Position numbers and translations under genes: made by a program. DNA of 64,000 nucleotides from Dysgonomonas sp. UBA5412. GTDB lineage: Bacteria; Bacteroidota; Bacteroidia; Bacteroidales; Dysgonomonadaceae. The stretch's first letter is position 1; the number at the start of each line of letters is the position of its first letter. Below, one piece after another: positions 36,680 to 45,216 of this stretch. The stretch spans positions 14,181 through 78,180 of the forward strand of contig DHNQ01000020.1 in the NCBI GenBank assembly GCA_002409595.1. The letters are read 5' to 3'. The notes under the pieces were generated by a model. It worked only from the letters and a program-made list of their open reading frames with translations, did no database searches and was not told where the DNA came from.

Positions 36680-37131
36680 TTTATAGATTAATATGCCTTA
36701 CCTTATCCATTATTGCTTTTTCAACTCTGAATGCTCAGAAAGCTATATCATGGCAAGCTCTGAATGATGTCAGTTGGAAACGAACATTTGTAAAAGATAT
36801 GGACGGTTATTATAATATACCCGTATTTGGAGATCGAATTAAAGATCTGAATAGCAAAGAAATAATAATCAAAGGATTTTATGTACCAATAGATATGAGT
36901 GGCAGAATATTTGCATTATCAAAAACTCCTTCCAATATGTGTTTTTTCTGCGGTGTAGATGGTCTTGAAACAGTAATGGAAATATCTATAAAGAAAGGGC
37001 ACAAAGATTTAAAGCGTGTAAATGCAGACAAATATATAGAAATAAAAGGGATATTAGTTTTAAATCGTAGCAATCCTGATCATCTAATGTATCAACTAAG
37101 GGATGCAGAACTTGTCCGAATAGTCAAATAA
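36676..37131 (+). CDS. Secreted DUF3299-like protein
   Basis: 151 residues: signal peptide ending near LNAQ at residue 21, then a small beta-rich OB-like domain containing IIIKGFYVPIDMSG, the Cys motif MCFFCG (Cys89, Cys92) and YIEIKGILVLN. The pattern fits DUF3299. Small proteins of this kind accompany the MacB-like ABC pair in zinc-responsive operons of Pseudomonas (PA4063-PA4066 region, from memory). The CxxC could bind metal or form a disulphide. It is translationally coupled to the permease, so probably a periplasmic partner of it. Confidence 0.75.
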   Translation: MIYRLICLTLSIIAFSTLNAQKAISWQALNDVSWKRTFVKDMDGYYNIPVFGDRIKDLNSKEIIIKGFYVPIDMSGRIFALSKTPSNMCFFCGVDGLETVMEISIKKGHKDLKRVNADKYIEIKGILVLNRSNPDHLMYQLRDAELVRIVK

Positions 37132-37165
37132 TTTTTTTACTATATAACAATAACATATTTAAATA

Positions 37166-37918
37166 ATGGAAATTGATAATGCTATTTATGCTATATTAAG
37201 TGCTTGTGTTGTAAGTGCGATATCATTAATCGGAATATTTTTACTGTATTTCAAAACAACGAAGTTAAACCAGATACTTACTCTGCTGATCTGCTTTACT
37301 ATAGGGGCATTGTTGGGAAACGCTTTTTTTCAACTTATTCCCGAAGCCTATTTTCATATAGAATCCGCAGCAACAACTTCATGGCTTATATTAGGCGGCT
37401 TTTTTATATTTTTCGTAGTAGAACAGCTATTACATATCAGGCATAACGAGGCTAAATCAATCAAACCATACGGATATTTAAGCCTTTATGCTGATGGTGT
37501 TCATAACTTTACAGATGGAATATTGATCGGAGCCACATGGATGTTTAGTCCTGAGCTTGGTTTAACAACGACTATTGGCATAATTTTACATGAAATACCT
37601 CAGGAAATAAGTGATTTTGGAGTATTGCTTCGCGCTGGGTTTAGTAAAAAGAAAGCTCTGCTTTTCAACTTTTTTTCGGCTTGTACAGCTATATTAGGCA
37701 CATTGATGGCTTTGTGGATAGGTAGCGAACTCAATCATTTCTCTATTTTTATGCTTCCCCTTGCAGCCGGAGGATTTATATATCTGGCTACAAATTGTTT
37801 GATACCGGAGATATTAAAAAATACAACATTAAGTAAATTATCTGTTTATGTACTATTTGTTATTTTAGGATTATTCTTTATGTATTATCTTAGTTTGCAT
37901 AACGGACATTCACATTAG
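37166..37918 (+). CDS. ZIP-family divalent metal transporter
   Basis: Inner-membrane importer of zinc (and often iron or manganese). The 250 residues form about eight helices. Helix 4 carries the metal site DGVHNFTDG (His113, Asn114, Asp117) and helix 5 carries LHEIPQE (His142, Glu143, Glu147), the binuclear site of ZIP proteins. A short cytoplasmic loop with RHNE lies between helices 3 and 4; there is no long His loop. It is the last gene of the ABC operon, 34 bases after the DUF3299-like gene, and followed by a terminator. Confidence 0.93.
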   Translation: MEIDNAIYAILSACVVSAISLIGIFLLYFKTTKLNQILTLLICFTIGALLGNAFFQLIPEAYFHIESAATTSWLILGGFFIFFVVEQLLHIRHNEAKSIKPYGYLSLYADGVHNFTDGILIGATWMFSPELGLTTTIGIILHEIPQEISDFGVLLRAGFSKKKALLFNFFSACTAILGTLMALWIGSELNHFSIFMLPLAAGGFIYLATNCLIPEILKNTTLSKLSVYVLFVILGLFFMYYLSLHNGHSH

Positions 37919-37927
37919 ATAAAAATA

Positions 37928-37960
37928 AAGACAGAGCCAAATTACCTTTGGCTCTGTCTT
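37928..37960. terminator. Terminator after the ZIP transporter
   Basis: Perfect 14-bp stem AAGACAGAGCCAAA / TTTGGCTCTGTCTT with a 5-base loop. It lies between the convergent ZIP and surface-protein genes and may serve both. Confidence 0.88.
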
Positions 37961-38011
37961 CTAATATAATCATTCGAGATCTTTGTTACAATACAATATT
38001 ATAAGAATTTT

Positions 38012-39916
38012 CTAATAAGTATTAATTCCACTAACAGCAGCTTTCTTTATCATAAAAGCTACAGCATTAAGCTCTAATGCCGCATTTGTAATGTAGCGCT
38101 TATTGACATCACTAGCAGAAGGACCATACATCTTAGTAACCGGTAGATATGTAGATGCTGTGAAAAGTGTAGGATAATCAATCACATTATTGATCAAAGC
38201 AGTTGTAGCTACAGCTCCATAGGTGGAATCTCCAAAATATAAGAAATTTTTACTGTTGTTATACCAAACTATTGAATATGCCGGATTTACGTTAGGCAGA
38301 GATGGAGATTGGGCAGTACAGATCTGTACAGAATTTGCCGGCAAAGAAGTCATTATAACCGAGCCAGTTGTTACATTATCCTCACCCCAATATGATCCGG
38401 CTAAGTTTCCAAATGGACCATTTATAACAGGATCTAATGGATTGTTTGCTATTGGATATACTTTATCGCTACCAGAACCTGTCTGGGCTGCGGCAGTTTG
38501 TTCACCAAACAAACCCTGCATTAATACATTAACCGCAGATGAAGTATTATCTGAAGAGCCATATATTACGCATCCACCGGCATTTATATATGTAAGAAGA
38601 GCTTGAGACAAAGCTGCGGTTGGAGAAGCGCCGTATGCAAAATATAATATGACATCAGGATATTTCCCATTTACACCATTTGTTACATATGGTATTGCGG
38701 CAGCAGCAGAGCTAGCTGACCAAAGCTGTTTAAAACTTTTTATTTTCACAAGACCTGTGGGGGCAAAGCTCTGAGAACTATTCTCTAAAGCCGATTTTCT
38801 TGCAGATGCAGCCCAAGAATAAGACCCGGAACCAATGACGGCATATGTCATATCAGGCAAAATAATAGGAATTATTGCAGAACACTCAGCCGAACCCGAT
38901 GCCGTTTTAGCCTTTATCACTATTGTAAAATCTTCATTGACAGAAGGAATACCACTACCTAACAACGTAACCTGCTGAGTGCCAACCGAAGCAAATGTAC
39001 CCGAAGCCTTGAATGTAACACCATTCTTAGACTCAGAATAAATATTATATGAACCCGGCTTCGACACATTAACATTCATCGTTATCACATTATCAGAAGT
39101 TAACGGCTGCTTTTTGTAATAATAACCCTTTACCATGGCAGAAGAACACACAAAATTAAATTCAGCAATAGCCTCCTGTACAGTAATAGAAGGCTCACAA
39201 CCCGGAACCAATGTAGCACCACTGAATATCAATTTATCCGTCTGCACCAAAGCCGGAGTTCCCTGCCCCGGTATCTTTATCGTCAAAGGCCCGGCCTGCA
39301 AAGCCACCCCCGTACAATAAAAATTATAACCATTTCCCGACATGACAGATATCGCATACGATCCCTTCTTAGACACATTGACATCCACCTCCAGATAGTT
39401 GGCTTCAGCCAAAGCCACCCCCTCCACATACGAACCACTAATTCTTATCGCCGAACAATTGATAGGCTCTATTACAGCCGCCCCATCCTGATTTAACTTA
39501 ACCCACTGATCAATTTGCCACATGTATAACCCATCATCCATATTCTTAGCCTCCGGATTAACATTATAAACAATCATTCCGGTTGCTTTCAGTTTTTCGT
39601 CAGCAGTCGATTCGTCGCTCCATTGCCCCGATCCATCATCGGCACCTCCATACAAAGGAGTTAATTTAGACACATCGTGTAGAAACACCTTAGGGAATAA
39701 AACACCCTTTTCCGAATTCTCCAGACTAGTCACATCTGCGGTCGGATTCGCAATATCTTTTTCTTTATGTTCCAGCAATGCCCCTCTTTCCGGCGAAGTA
39801 CCCGATCCGATGGTGACTTGTGCTTGTAATGTTGTAGATACTAATACACTCATTAGTACCCAAATTAATGATAACCTTTTTCTTGTCTTCTTAAAGAAAA
39901 TTGATTTTCTCATCAT
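38012..39916 (-). CDS. Large secreted/surface protein with internal repeats, function unknown
   Basis: 634 residues. A long basic N-terminus and Sec signal end at TLQAQ; the mature start is VTIGSGTSPERGALLEHKEKD. This start is shared by many Dysgonomonas-type surface proteins. Two homologous beta units follow, at about 165-245 (VNVSKKGSYAISVMSGNGYNF) and 285-355 (VNVSKPGSYNIYSESKNGVTF). A C-terminal part from about 360 (YAVIGSGSYSWAASARKS; DVILYFAYGASPTAALSQ; NAGGCVIYGSSDN) looks like an alpha/beta domain of the glutamine-amidotransferase/DUF4350 kind. There is no T9SS tail. The base composition is uneven inside the gene. Confidence 0.65.
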   Translation of the reverse strand: MMRKSIFFKKTRKRLSLIWVLMSVLVSTTLQAQVTIGSGTSPERGALLEHKEKDIANPTADVTSLENSEKGVLFPKVFLHDVSKLTPLYGGADDGSGQWSDESTADEKLKATGMIVYNVNPEAKNMDDGLYMWQIDQWVKLNQDGAAVIEPINCSAIRISGSYVEGVALAEANYLEVDVNVSKKGSYAISVMSGNGYNFYCTGVALQAGPLTIKIPGQGTPALVQTDKLIFSGATLVPGCEPSITVQEAIAEFNFVCSSAMVKGYYYKKQPLTSDNVITMNVNVSKPGSYNIYSESKNGVTFKASGTFASVGTQQVTLLGSGIPSVNEDFTIVIKAKTASGSAECSAIIPIILPDMTYAVIGSGSYSWAASARKSALENSSQSFAPTGLVKIKSFKQLWSASSAAAAIPYVTNGVNGKYPDVILYFAYGASPTAALSQALLTYINAGGCVIYGSSDNTSSAVNVLMQGLFGEQTAAAQTGSGSDKVYPIANNPLDPVINGPFGNLAGSYWGEDNVTTGSVIMTSLPANSVQICTAQSPSLPNVNPAYSIVWYNNSKNFLYFGDSTYGAVATTALINNVIDYPTLFTASTYLPVTKMYGPSASDVNKRYITNAALELNAVAFMIKKAAVSGINTY

Positions 39917-40323
39917 TTTTGTAAATTTTATTGTATCTGATTTGAGTTCACTTATCGAGATAACGAAAGATATTTAATCATTTCTGAATAATTTATTTAG
40001 AAATATTTAAATATATCGTAATAGATAAGGAATAGTTTTGTATGTCTTCTTTCTAATCAATTAAATTGATATAATTCTCAAAAACAGATACTTTATGTTT
40101 GTCTTCTAATTCCTTTACAAAAATACTATTTAATTTTTAATAAAATAGCAATTAATATAAAACGTAATTATTAAAGAAAAACAAATAATTCTTTCATTAA
40201 ATTTTTTATTATACTCTTCACACACTTTACACAAACTCTGAAAAAATCAAAAATTAAAGAACTTAATAACAACCTATTTGTTTTATTTAAAGAAATAAGG
40301 ATAACACATTATAATATAAACAC
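39917..40323. other. 407-base AT-rich gap before the surface protein and small ORF
   Basis: Must hold the promoter of the minus-strand surface protein and perhaps of the small plus-strand ORF, but no full -33/-7 pair is clear. A 7-1-7 palindrome ATCAATT-A-AATTGAT at 40056-40070 is present, though in so AT-rich a context it may be chance. Confidence 0.4.
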
Positions 40324-40494
40324 ATGAAAAAGACCAATACAAATACAACAGATCAGCCTAATAAAAAATTTGAAGGATATGAAGAGGCTCGTGAAAGCAA
40401 AGATGAGAAAGACCCAGCTCCGAGTTCGAAAAAATCGGTAGATGCAGCTACGGACAGGTTGCATCCGGACGAAAACTCTTTGGATAGAGGCTAA
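40324..40494 (+). CDS. 56-residue hydrophilic protein
   Basis: A small frame from ATG to TAA with no hydrophobic segment: 56 residues, rich in Lys, Asp, Glu, Asn and Ser. It begins MKKTNTNTTDQPNKKFEGY, continues through EEARESKDEKDPAPSS and ends HPDENSLDRG. The balanced charge and lack of hydrophobic core suggest a disordered, perhaps stress-related protein. It is less AT-rich than the flanking gaps, which supports coding. No family recognised. Confidence 0.45.
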   Translation: MKKTNTNTTDQPNKKFEGYEEARESKDEKDPAPSSKKSVDAATDRLHPDENSLDRG

Positions 40495-40811
40495 ATTTTC
40501 CAGAATCTTATTCAAAAACGAAATCTTTGATATCGAAAGAATCTTTCGAGTAATTTGGTATAAATTATAACCTGATATAAGTGAGGTTTATTCTTTTATG
40601 AATAAACCTTTTAAGGTATCCTTTTATATATTTATAGGTAAGTTTTATTATCTTTTTTTCAAAATTTTAAATTAAATAAAATCAAGGTTTGTTGAAATAG
40701 TAATATATATGATTATCTTATAGTTATATCAACAAAAGACCATCCATAGATAAAACATACTTTACAAACCGTAGTAATGATAACTGAGTTAAAAACAAAA
40801 CTGTGATTATT
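40495..40811. other. 317-base gap before the aldehyde dehydrogenase
   Basis: Very AT-rich. I see no RNA gene, clear promoter or strong hairpin in it. Confidence 0.4.
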
Positions 40812-42215
40812 ATGAACAATCAAGAAAAAGTTTATTCAATCAAAACTGTTAATCCAACTACCAACAAAGTAGAAAAGGTTTTCGACGAAATGACGAAAGA
40901 GCAATTGGAAGTAATTCTTGCCAATGCGGACAAAGCATTCAAAACATGGCGTAAAGCACCATTTTCTGAAAGAGCTAAAGCTTTACATAAAACGGCTGAA
41001 ATAATGCGCGCTCGCAAAGAAGAGCTTGGTAAATTAGCCACCTTAGAAATGGGTAAATTATTAAGTGAAAGCATTGGAGAAGTATTACTAAGTGCAGATA
41101 TATTTGATTATTATGCAACGAATGGAGAAAAATTTCTGGCAGATGCTCCACTGGAAACTCCAAGCGGAAAAGCATTTTTGAGCTACGAGCCCGTAGGTGT
41201 TCTGTTAAGTGTACAACCTTGGAATTTTCCATACTATCAGATAACCCGTTCGGCAGCACCAAATCTTATGGCCGGAAATACAATGGTATTAAAACATGCC
41301 TCTAATGTACCTCAATGCGCTGCCATTATGGAACAAATATTGCACGAAGCAGGAATACCTAAAGGAGTTTACACTAATTTATTTGTTCCCGGATCTAAAA
41401 TATCTGAATTGATTAGTGATCTTCGGATTAAGGCTGTTGCCCTAACCGGAAGTGAACCTGCAGGATCGAGTTTTGCTTCCGCAGCAGGAAAATATGTCAA
41501 GAAGTCAACTTTGGAACTGGGAGGAAGCGATGCTTTTATTGTACTAGCCGATGCCGATATAGACAAAGCCGTAGAAGTAGCTTCAGCCGGACGTTTGTGG
41601 AATGCCGGACAAGTATGCGTATCGCCTAAAAGAATAATTGTACTCGAATCGGTAGCAGACAAATTTATTGAAAAAGCAAAGGCGATATATGAAAAAGTAG
41701 TTGTCGGAGACCCTCTTGATTCTAAAACACAACTGGCTCCATTGAGTAGTGAAAAAGCAGCTCAAGATGTTATAAAACAAGTAGAAACAACTGTAAGCCA
41801 AGGTGCAAAATTAATAATAGGAGGAAAACGCCTTAATCGTGAAGGTGCATTCATCGAACCTACTATCCTGACCGGTATTAAGAAAGGTATGTTAGCCTAT
41901 TCTGACGAAATATTCGGACCCGTACTTTGCATATATCCGGTGAAAGACGAACAAGCTGCAATAGAACTGGCTAATGATACAAAATTTGGACTTGGAGGTA
42001 CAGTCTTCGGAACAGATACAGGTCATGCGGTTGAAGTGGCTCGTCAAATAGATACCGGAATGGTGTATATCAATCATGTAACCGGCATAGCTCCGGAATT
42101 ACCTTTTGGAGGAACTAAAAATTCGGGATACGGTAGAGAACAATCACCCGCCGGTATATATGAATTTGTAAATGCTAAATTAATCAGGATAACAACTCCT
42201 GATGCAGCTTACTAA
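40812..42215 (+). CDS. NAD(P)-dependent succinate-semialdehyde dehydrogenase-like aldehyde dehydrogenase
   Basis: I use the ATG at 40812; the frame also allows a GTG three codons earlier. The 467 residues have catalytic Cys269 (AGQVCVSPKR), general base Glu235 (LELGGSDAF) and the oxyanion Asn138 (VQPWNFPYYQ). The short form, without a mitochondrial-type N-terminus, resembles the GabD1/SSADH group (NATTNKV-type starts and FGGTKNSGYGRE near the end). It probably oxidises succinate semialdehyde or a related short aldehyde. The next two genes are also redox enzymes running the same way. Confidence 0.88.
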   Translation: MNNQEKVYSIKTVNPTTNKVEKVFDEMTKEQLEVILANADKAFKTWRKAPFSERAKALHKTAEIMRARKEELGKLATLEMGKLLSESIGEVLLSADIFDYYATNGEKFLADAPLETPSGKAFLSYEPVGVLLSVQPWNFPYYQITRSAAPNLMAGNTMVLKHASNVPQCAAIMEQILHEAGIPKGVYTNLFVPGSKISELISDLRIKAVALTGSEPAGSSFASAAGKYVKKSTLELGGSDAFIVLADADIDKAVEVASAGRLWNAGQVCVSPKRIIVLESVADKFIEKAKAIYEKVVVGDPLDSKTQLAPLSSEKAAQDVIKQVETTVSQGAKLIIGGKRLNREGAFIEPTILTGIKKGMLAYSDEIFGPVLCIYPVKDEQAAIELANDTKFGLGGTVFGTDTGHAVEVARQIDTGMVYINHVTGIAPELPFGGTKNSGYGREQSPAGIYEFVNAKLIRITTPDAAY

Positions 42216-42336
42216 AAGTAGATAAAATTCAAGGATAATAGGTCTCAGAAGGCTTATTATCCTTGGATTATAAAAAAATATTTACTCTATACCAAAGAGT
42301 GATACTGTAAAACAAGACAAAAGGAGTAAACAGAAT

Positions 42337-43443
42337 ATGAGTAAATTATTTTCAGAATTTAATATAGGACAGTTAAGGTTAGAGAATAGATTTGTAATTC
42401 CTCCCATGTGCCAATATTCTGCAGCAAACGGACAAGCTACCGAATGGCATCTTATGCATTATGGAAATTTAGCTTTATCCGGTGCAGGTTTTCTTATAGT
42501 TGAAGCTACGGGAATAGTGCCCGAAGGAAGAATATCCTATGCAGATTTAGGTCTATGGGATGATAAAACTGCTTTTTCTTTGAAAAAAGTAATAGATTTT
42601 GTCCGTCTTCATTCACAGATACCTTTAGCAATACAGATATCTCATGCTGGACGAAAGGCTTCTACAGACTTAGGTTGGAAATCAGATCAATATATCGCAC
42701 CCGAAAGCCCAAACGGATGGCAGACTTATGCACCATCAGCAATACCTCTGACTACAGGAGGAACTGTACCTAAAGAATTAACAAAGAATGAAATAAAGAC
42801 TCTTATCAGTCAATTTGCCGAATCGGCAAAACGTGCTGTCGAAATAGGATTTAATGCCATAGAGCTACACTCGGCACATGGATATTTGCTGCATCAATTT
42901 TTATCACCAATTAGTAATAAACGTACGGATGAATATGGCGGAAGTCTGGAGAACAGAATGCGCTTTGTACTAGAAGTATTTGATGCTGTAAATGCAGCAA
43001 CTCCGAAAAATTTTCCCGTTTGTATCCGAATATCTGCTACCGACTGGATAGAGGATGGTTGGGATTTGAAACAAAGCATTGAGTTGGCAAAACAATTAGA
43101 TAAAAAAGGATGTGGGTACATTCATGTATCTACCGGAGGTCTTGATGGCGGTTTACAAAAGATACCAACTATCAATACCGGATATCAGTTGCCTTTTGCC
43201 GAAGCCATAAAAAAAGAAATTAATATGCCTGTAATTGGTGTAGGGTTGATAACTCAACCTCAAGAGGCAGAAGATGCGATAGATAAAGCTAAGGCGGACT
43301 TGATAGCAGTAGGACGAGGTGTGCTTTATGATCCCAGATGGGGTTGGCATGCAGCAGCAAAATTAGGAGGTCAGGTAGCCGGTGTAAATCAATATATGCG
43401 CTGTACTCCTCATGGCATAAAAGATCTTTTCAGGCAAGAATAA
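42337..43443 (+). CDS. NADH:flavin oxidoreductase, old yellow enzyme family (YqjM-like)
   Basis: FMN-dependent ene-reductase that reduces activated C=C bonds, often in electrophile detoxification. The 368-residue TIM barrel has the YqjM-type start with MCQYSA (Cys25, the residue that tunes FMN in this class). It also has ELHSAHGYLLHQFLSP with its His pair, RTDEYGGSLENRMRF, and the C-terminal phosphate-binding AVGRGVLYDPRWGWHAA. It is followed after 19 bases by an FMN reductase gene, so the two likely form an operon and may share flavin supply or a stress role. Confidence 0.93.
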   Translation: MSKLFSEFNIGQLRLENRFVIPPMCQYSAANGQATEWHLMHYGNLALSGAGFLIVEATGIVPEGRISYADLGLWDDKTAFSLKKVIDFVRLHSQIPLAIQISHAGRKASTDLGWKSDQYIAPESPNGWQTYAPSAIPLTTGGTVPKELTKNEIKTLISQFAESAKRAVEIGFNAIELHSAHGYLLHQFLSPISNKRTDEYGGSLENRMRFVLEVFDAVNAATPKNFPVCIRISATDWIEDGWDLKQSIELAKQLDKKGCGYIHVSTGGLDGGLQKIPTINTGYQLPFAEAIKKEINMPVIGVGLITQPQEAEDAIDKAKADLIAVGRGVLYDPRWGWHAAAKLGGQVAGVNQYMRCTPHGIKDLFRQE

Positions 43444-43462
43444 CCTAAAATATTGAAAGATT

Positions 43463-44029
43463 ATGAGTAAAAAAACGATTGGAATCTTTATCGGAAGTTT
43501 GAGAAGAGATTCATTTAACCGAAAGATAGCAAATTTTGTAATCTCATTAGCTCCGTCTGATTTTGAATTTAAGATTATCGAACTAGGAGACTTACCTGTT
43601 TATAATCAAGATTATGATGACGATGGCACACCTCCTCCGGCATATAATAAGTTTCGTGAACAGGTGAAAGAAGTTGATGGCTTTTTGTTTGTAACTCCCG
43701 AATATAACCGCTCGGTTCCGGCAGTGCTCAAAAATGCTTTAGATGTTGGTTCACGTCCGTATGGACAAAGTGTATGGGATGGAAAACCGGGAGGAATAAT
43801 TAGTGTTTCGCCGGGGCATTTAGCTGCTTTTGGGGCTAATCATCACTTACGACAATCTATGGTATTCTTAAACGTACTTATGCTACAACAGCCGGAAGCT
43901 TATATTGGAGATGTTGCAGATATATTGGATGAAAAAGGAAATGTTGTTCCTGAAAGGTCTATCAAATTTTTGCAGCAATATATAACAGCATTTGTGAAAT
44001 GGGTAAATCTTATCTCTGAGAAAAAATAA
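43463..44029 (+). CDS. NADPH-dependent FMN reductase
   Basis: Flavodoxin-fold oxidoreductase of the azoreductase/ChrR/YieF group. The 188 residues begin with GIFIGSLRRDSFNRKIA, the phosphate loop for FMN, and include PEYNRSVPAVLKNALD and the KPGGIISVSPGHLAAFGA stretch (FMN isoalloxazine contact). It acts in the cytoplasm on quinones, flavins or azo dyes. Close behind the old-yellow-enzyme gene and followed by a terminator. Confidence 0.92.
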   Translation: MSKKTIGIFIGSLRRDSFNRKIANFVISLAPSDFEFKIIELGDLPVYNQDYDDDGTPPPAYNKFREQVKEVDGFLFVTPEYNRSVPAVLKNALDVGSRPYGQSVWDGKPGGIISVSPGHLAAFGANHHLRQSMVFLNVLMLQQPEAYIGDVADILDEKGNVVPERSIKFLQQYITAFVKWVNLISEKK

Positions 44030-44057
44030 ATAATTTCAATTTCTTCCACTACTAAAA

Positions 44058-44109
44058 AACTGTGTTAGTAATGTCTATTTATTGGATTTTACTAATACAG
44101 TTGCTTTTT
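44058..44109 (+). terminator. Terminator after the FMN reductase
   Basis: 14-bp stem AACTGTGTTAGTAA / TTACTAATACAGTT (one G-U pair) with a 17-base loop, followed by GCTTTTTTG. Confidence 0.75.
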
Positions 44110-44130
44110 TGTATAATCGTTATACAGCGA

Positions 44131-45216
44131 TTATACTAGTGTTGTAAGATGTTTTAAAAATAGTTCCTCTCCTTTATTCACCCATTCGCGAAAAGTATCA
44201 TTACTCTTATCTTTACATGATTCTATATATTCAAGAAGTACACTTATATCAAAACTAGTTCCGGTTATACCCCAGCCGGTAGATTCGGCATCGGCTGCAT
44301 TTACTTCTTGCTCCAGGTGTACGGGTATCATCATTATAGGTTTGCTCAGATACATTGCCTCACATACCGATTCGAAGCCGGCTGTTGTAATATATCCTTT
44401 GCAGTTGGCCATATATTGAAGAAATTTTTCATCATCTAACTGATGCAGAATCAAATTTTTATCCAAAACTGTTTCTGCTCCGGCTTCTTTTTTATCCCAA
44501 AAGAAGTCTAACTTGGTATCTGAATGTTTCTTGTGCCACTCCCTCACTTCATTCTCATATCCTTGATTGAGCATATAACCCAGAATGTAGTCACCTTTGC
44601 CGGGAACTAAAGACAAAACTTCCTTTCTTAACAATGGTGGTACAACAGCTATTCTGTCAGGTATAAAGTCTTTCAGAGGATAGAAAGACAACGCTAATGT
44701 TTTGGTTGCACCAATACCGCATAATAGGGTATGCAGACGAAACAACATCATACCCTGCCCATCTCCCTTTGCATGAGGATAGTCGGGATGTTTGATCAGG
44801 AATTGATGCCCGATATTGATAAAAGGGATGTTGAAACTAAAACGAAGATGCGAAAGTCCTGCCAATATCTCATAGAAATTGATCACTACGTCCGGAGCTT
44901 TTTTATTGATGCGCCGATTGATCATTTCAATACTTTTTTTATACTTTCTCAATCTTTTTGGATTAATATTATATATCAAAGTCTTTAGAGGGTGAATATG
45001 TTTCTGGTTCTTTTTAAAAATAAATGAAGGACTATCGTAAACCCGACATTTAGCTCCTATCCGCTTATAAAAGAAATCCGGAATTTCTCTGCTTTTACTT
45101 TTACCAACAAGTACTTCTACAACTTCGTGTCCGTTTCGGCGCAGCATCTCAGAAAGGGCAATGGCTTGTGTCATGTGTCCTCTCCCATCTCCTTGTACTA
45201 TAAACAGATATTTCAT
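44131..45216 (-). CDS. Glycosyltransferase, GT-B fold (GT28/MGDG-synthase-like)
   Basis: 361 residues. The N-terminal QGDGRGHMTQAIALSEML is the glycine-rich acceptor loop of GT28-like enzymes, and the C-terminal ITTAGFESVCEAMYLSKPIMMIP is the donor-binding signature. A basic stretch near 75-105 (KKNQKHIHPLK, NPKRLRKYKK) could touch membrane lipids. It overlaps the upstream LpxH-like phosphoesterase by 4 bases. Such pairs occur in Bacteroidota and suggest a glycolipid pathway at the inner membrane; donor and acceptor are unknown. Confidence 0.82.
   Translation of the reverse strand: MKYLFIVQGDGRGHMTQAIALSEMLRRNGHEVVEVLVGKSKSREIPDFFYKRIGAKCRVYDSPSFIFKKNQKHIHPLKTLIYNINPKRLRKYKKSIEMINRRINKKAPDVVINFYEILAGLSHLRFSFNIPFINIGHQFLIKHPDYPHAKGDGQGMMLFRLHTLLCGIGATKTLALSFYPLKDFIPDRIAVVPPLLRKEVLSLVPGKGDYILGYMLNQGYENEVREWHKKHSDTKLDFFWDKKEAGAETVLDKNLILHQLDDEKFLQYMANCKGYITTAGFESVCEAMYLSKPIMMIPVHLEQEVNAADAESTGWGITGTSFDISVLLEYIESCKDKSNDTFREWVNKGEELFLKHLTTLV

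Noticed and set aside
38223..38606. 127-residue plus-strand frame inside the surface protein gene
   Set aside because: It is antisense to a well-formed secreted protein with signal peptide and repeats. It has no domain of its own.
40056..40070. 7-1-7 palindrome ATCAATT-A-AATTGAT as an operator
   Set aside because: It is in a very AT-rich gap with no clear promoter beside it, so chance symmetry is likely.
42231..42264. Hairpin AAGGATAATA / TATTATCCTT after the aldehyde dehydrogenase
   Set aside because: AT-rich stem with a 14-base loop and no T run; termination is not supported.
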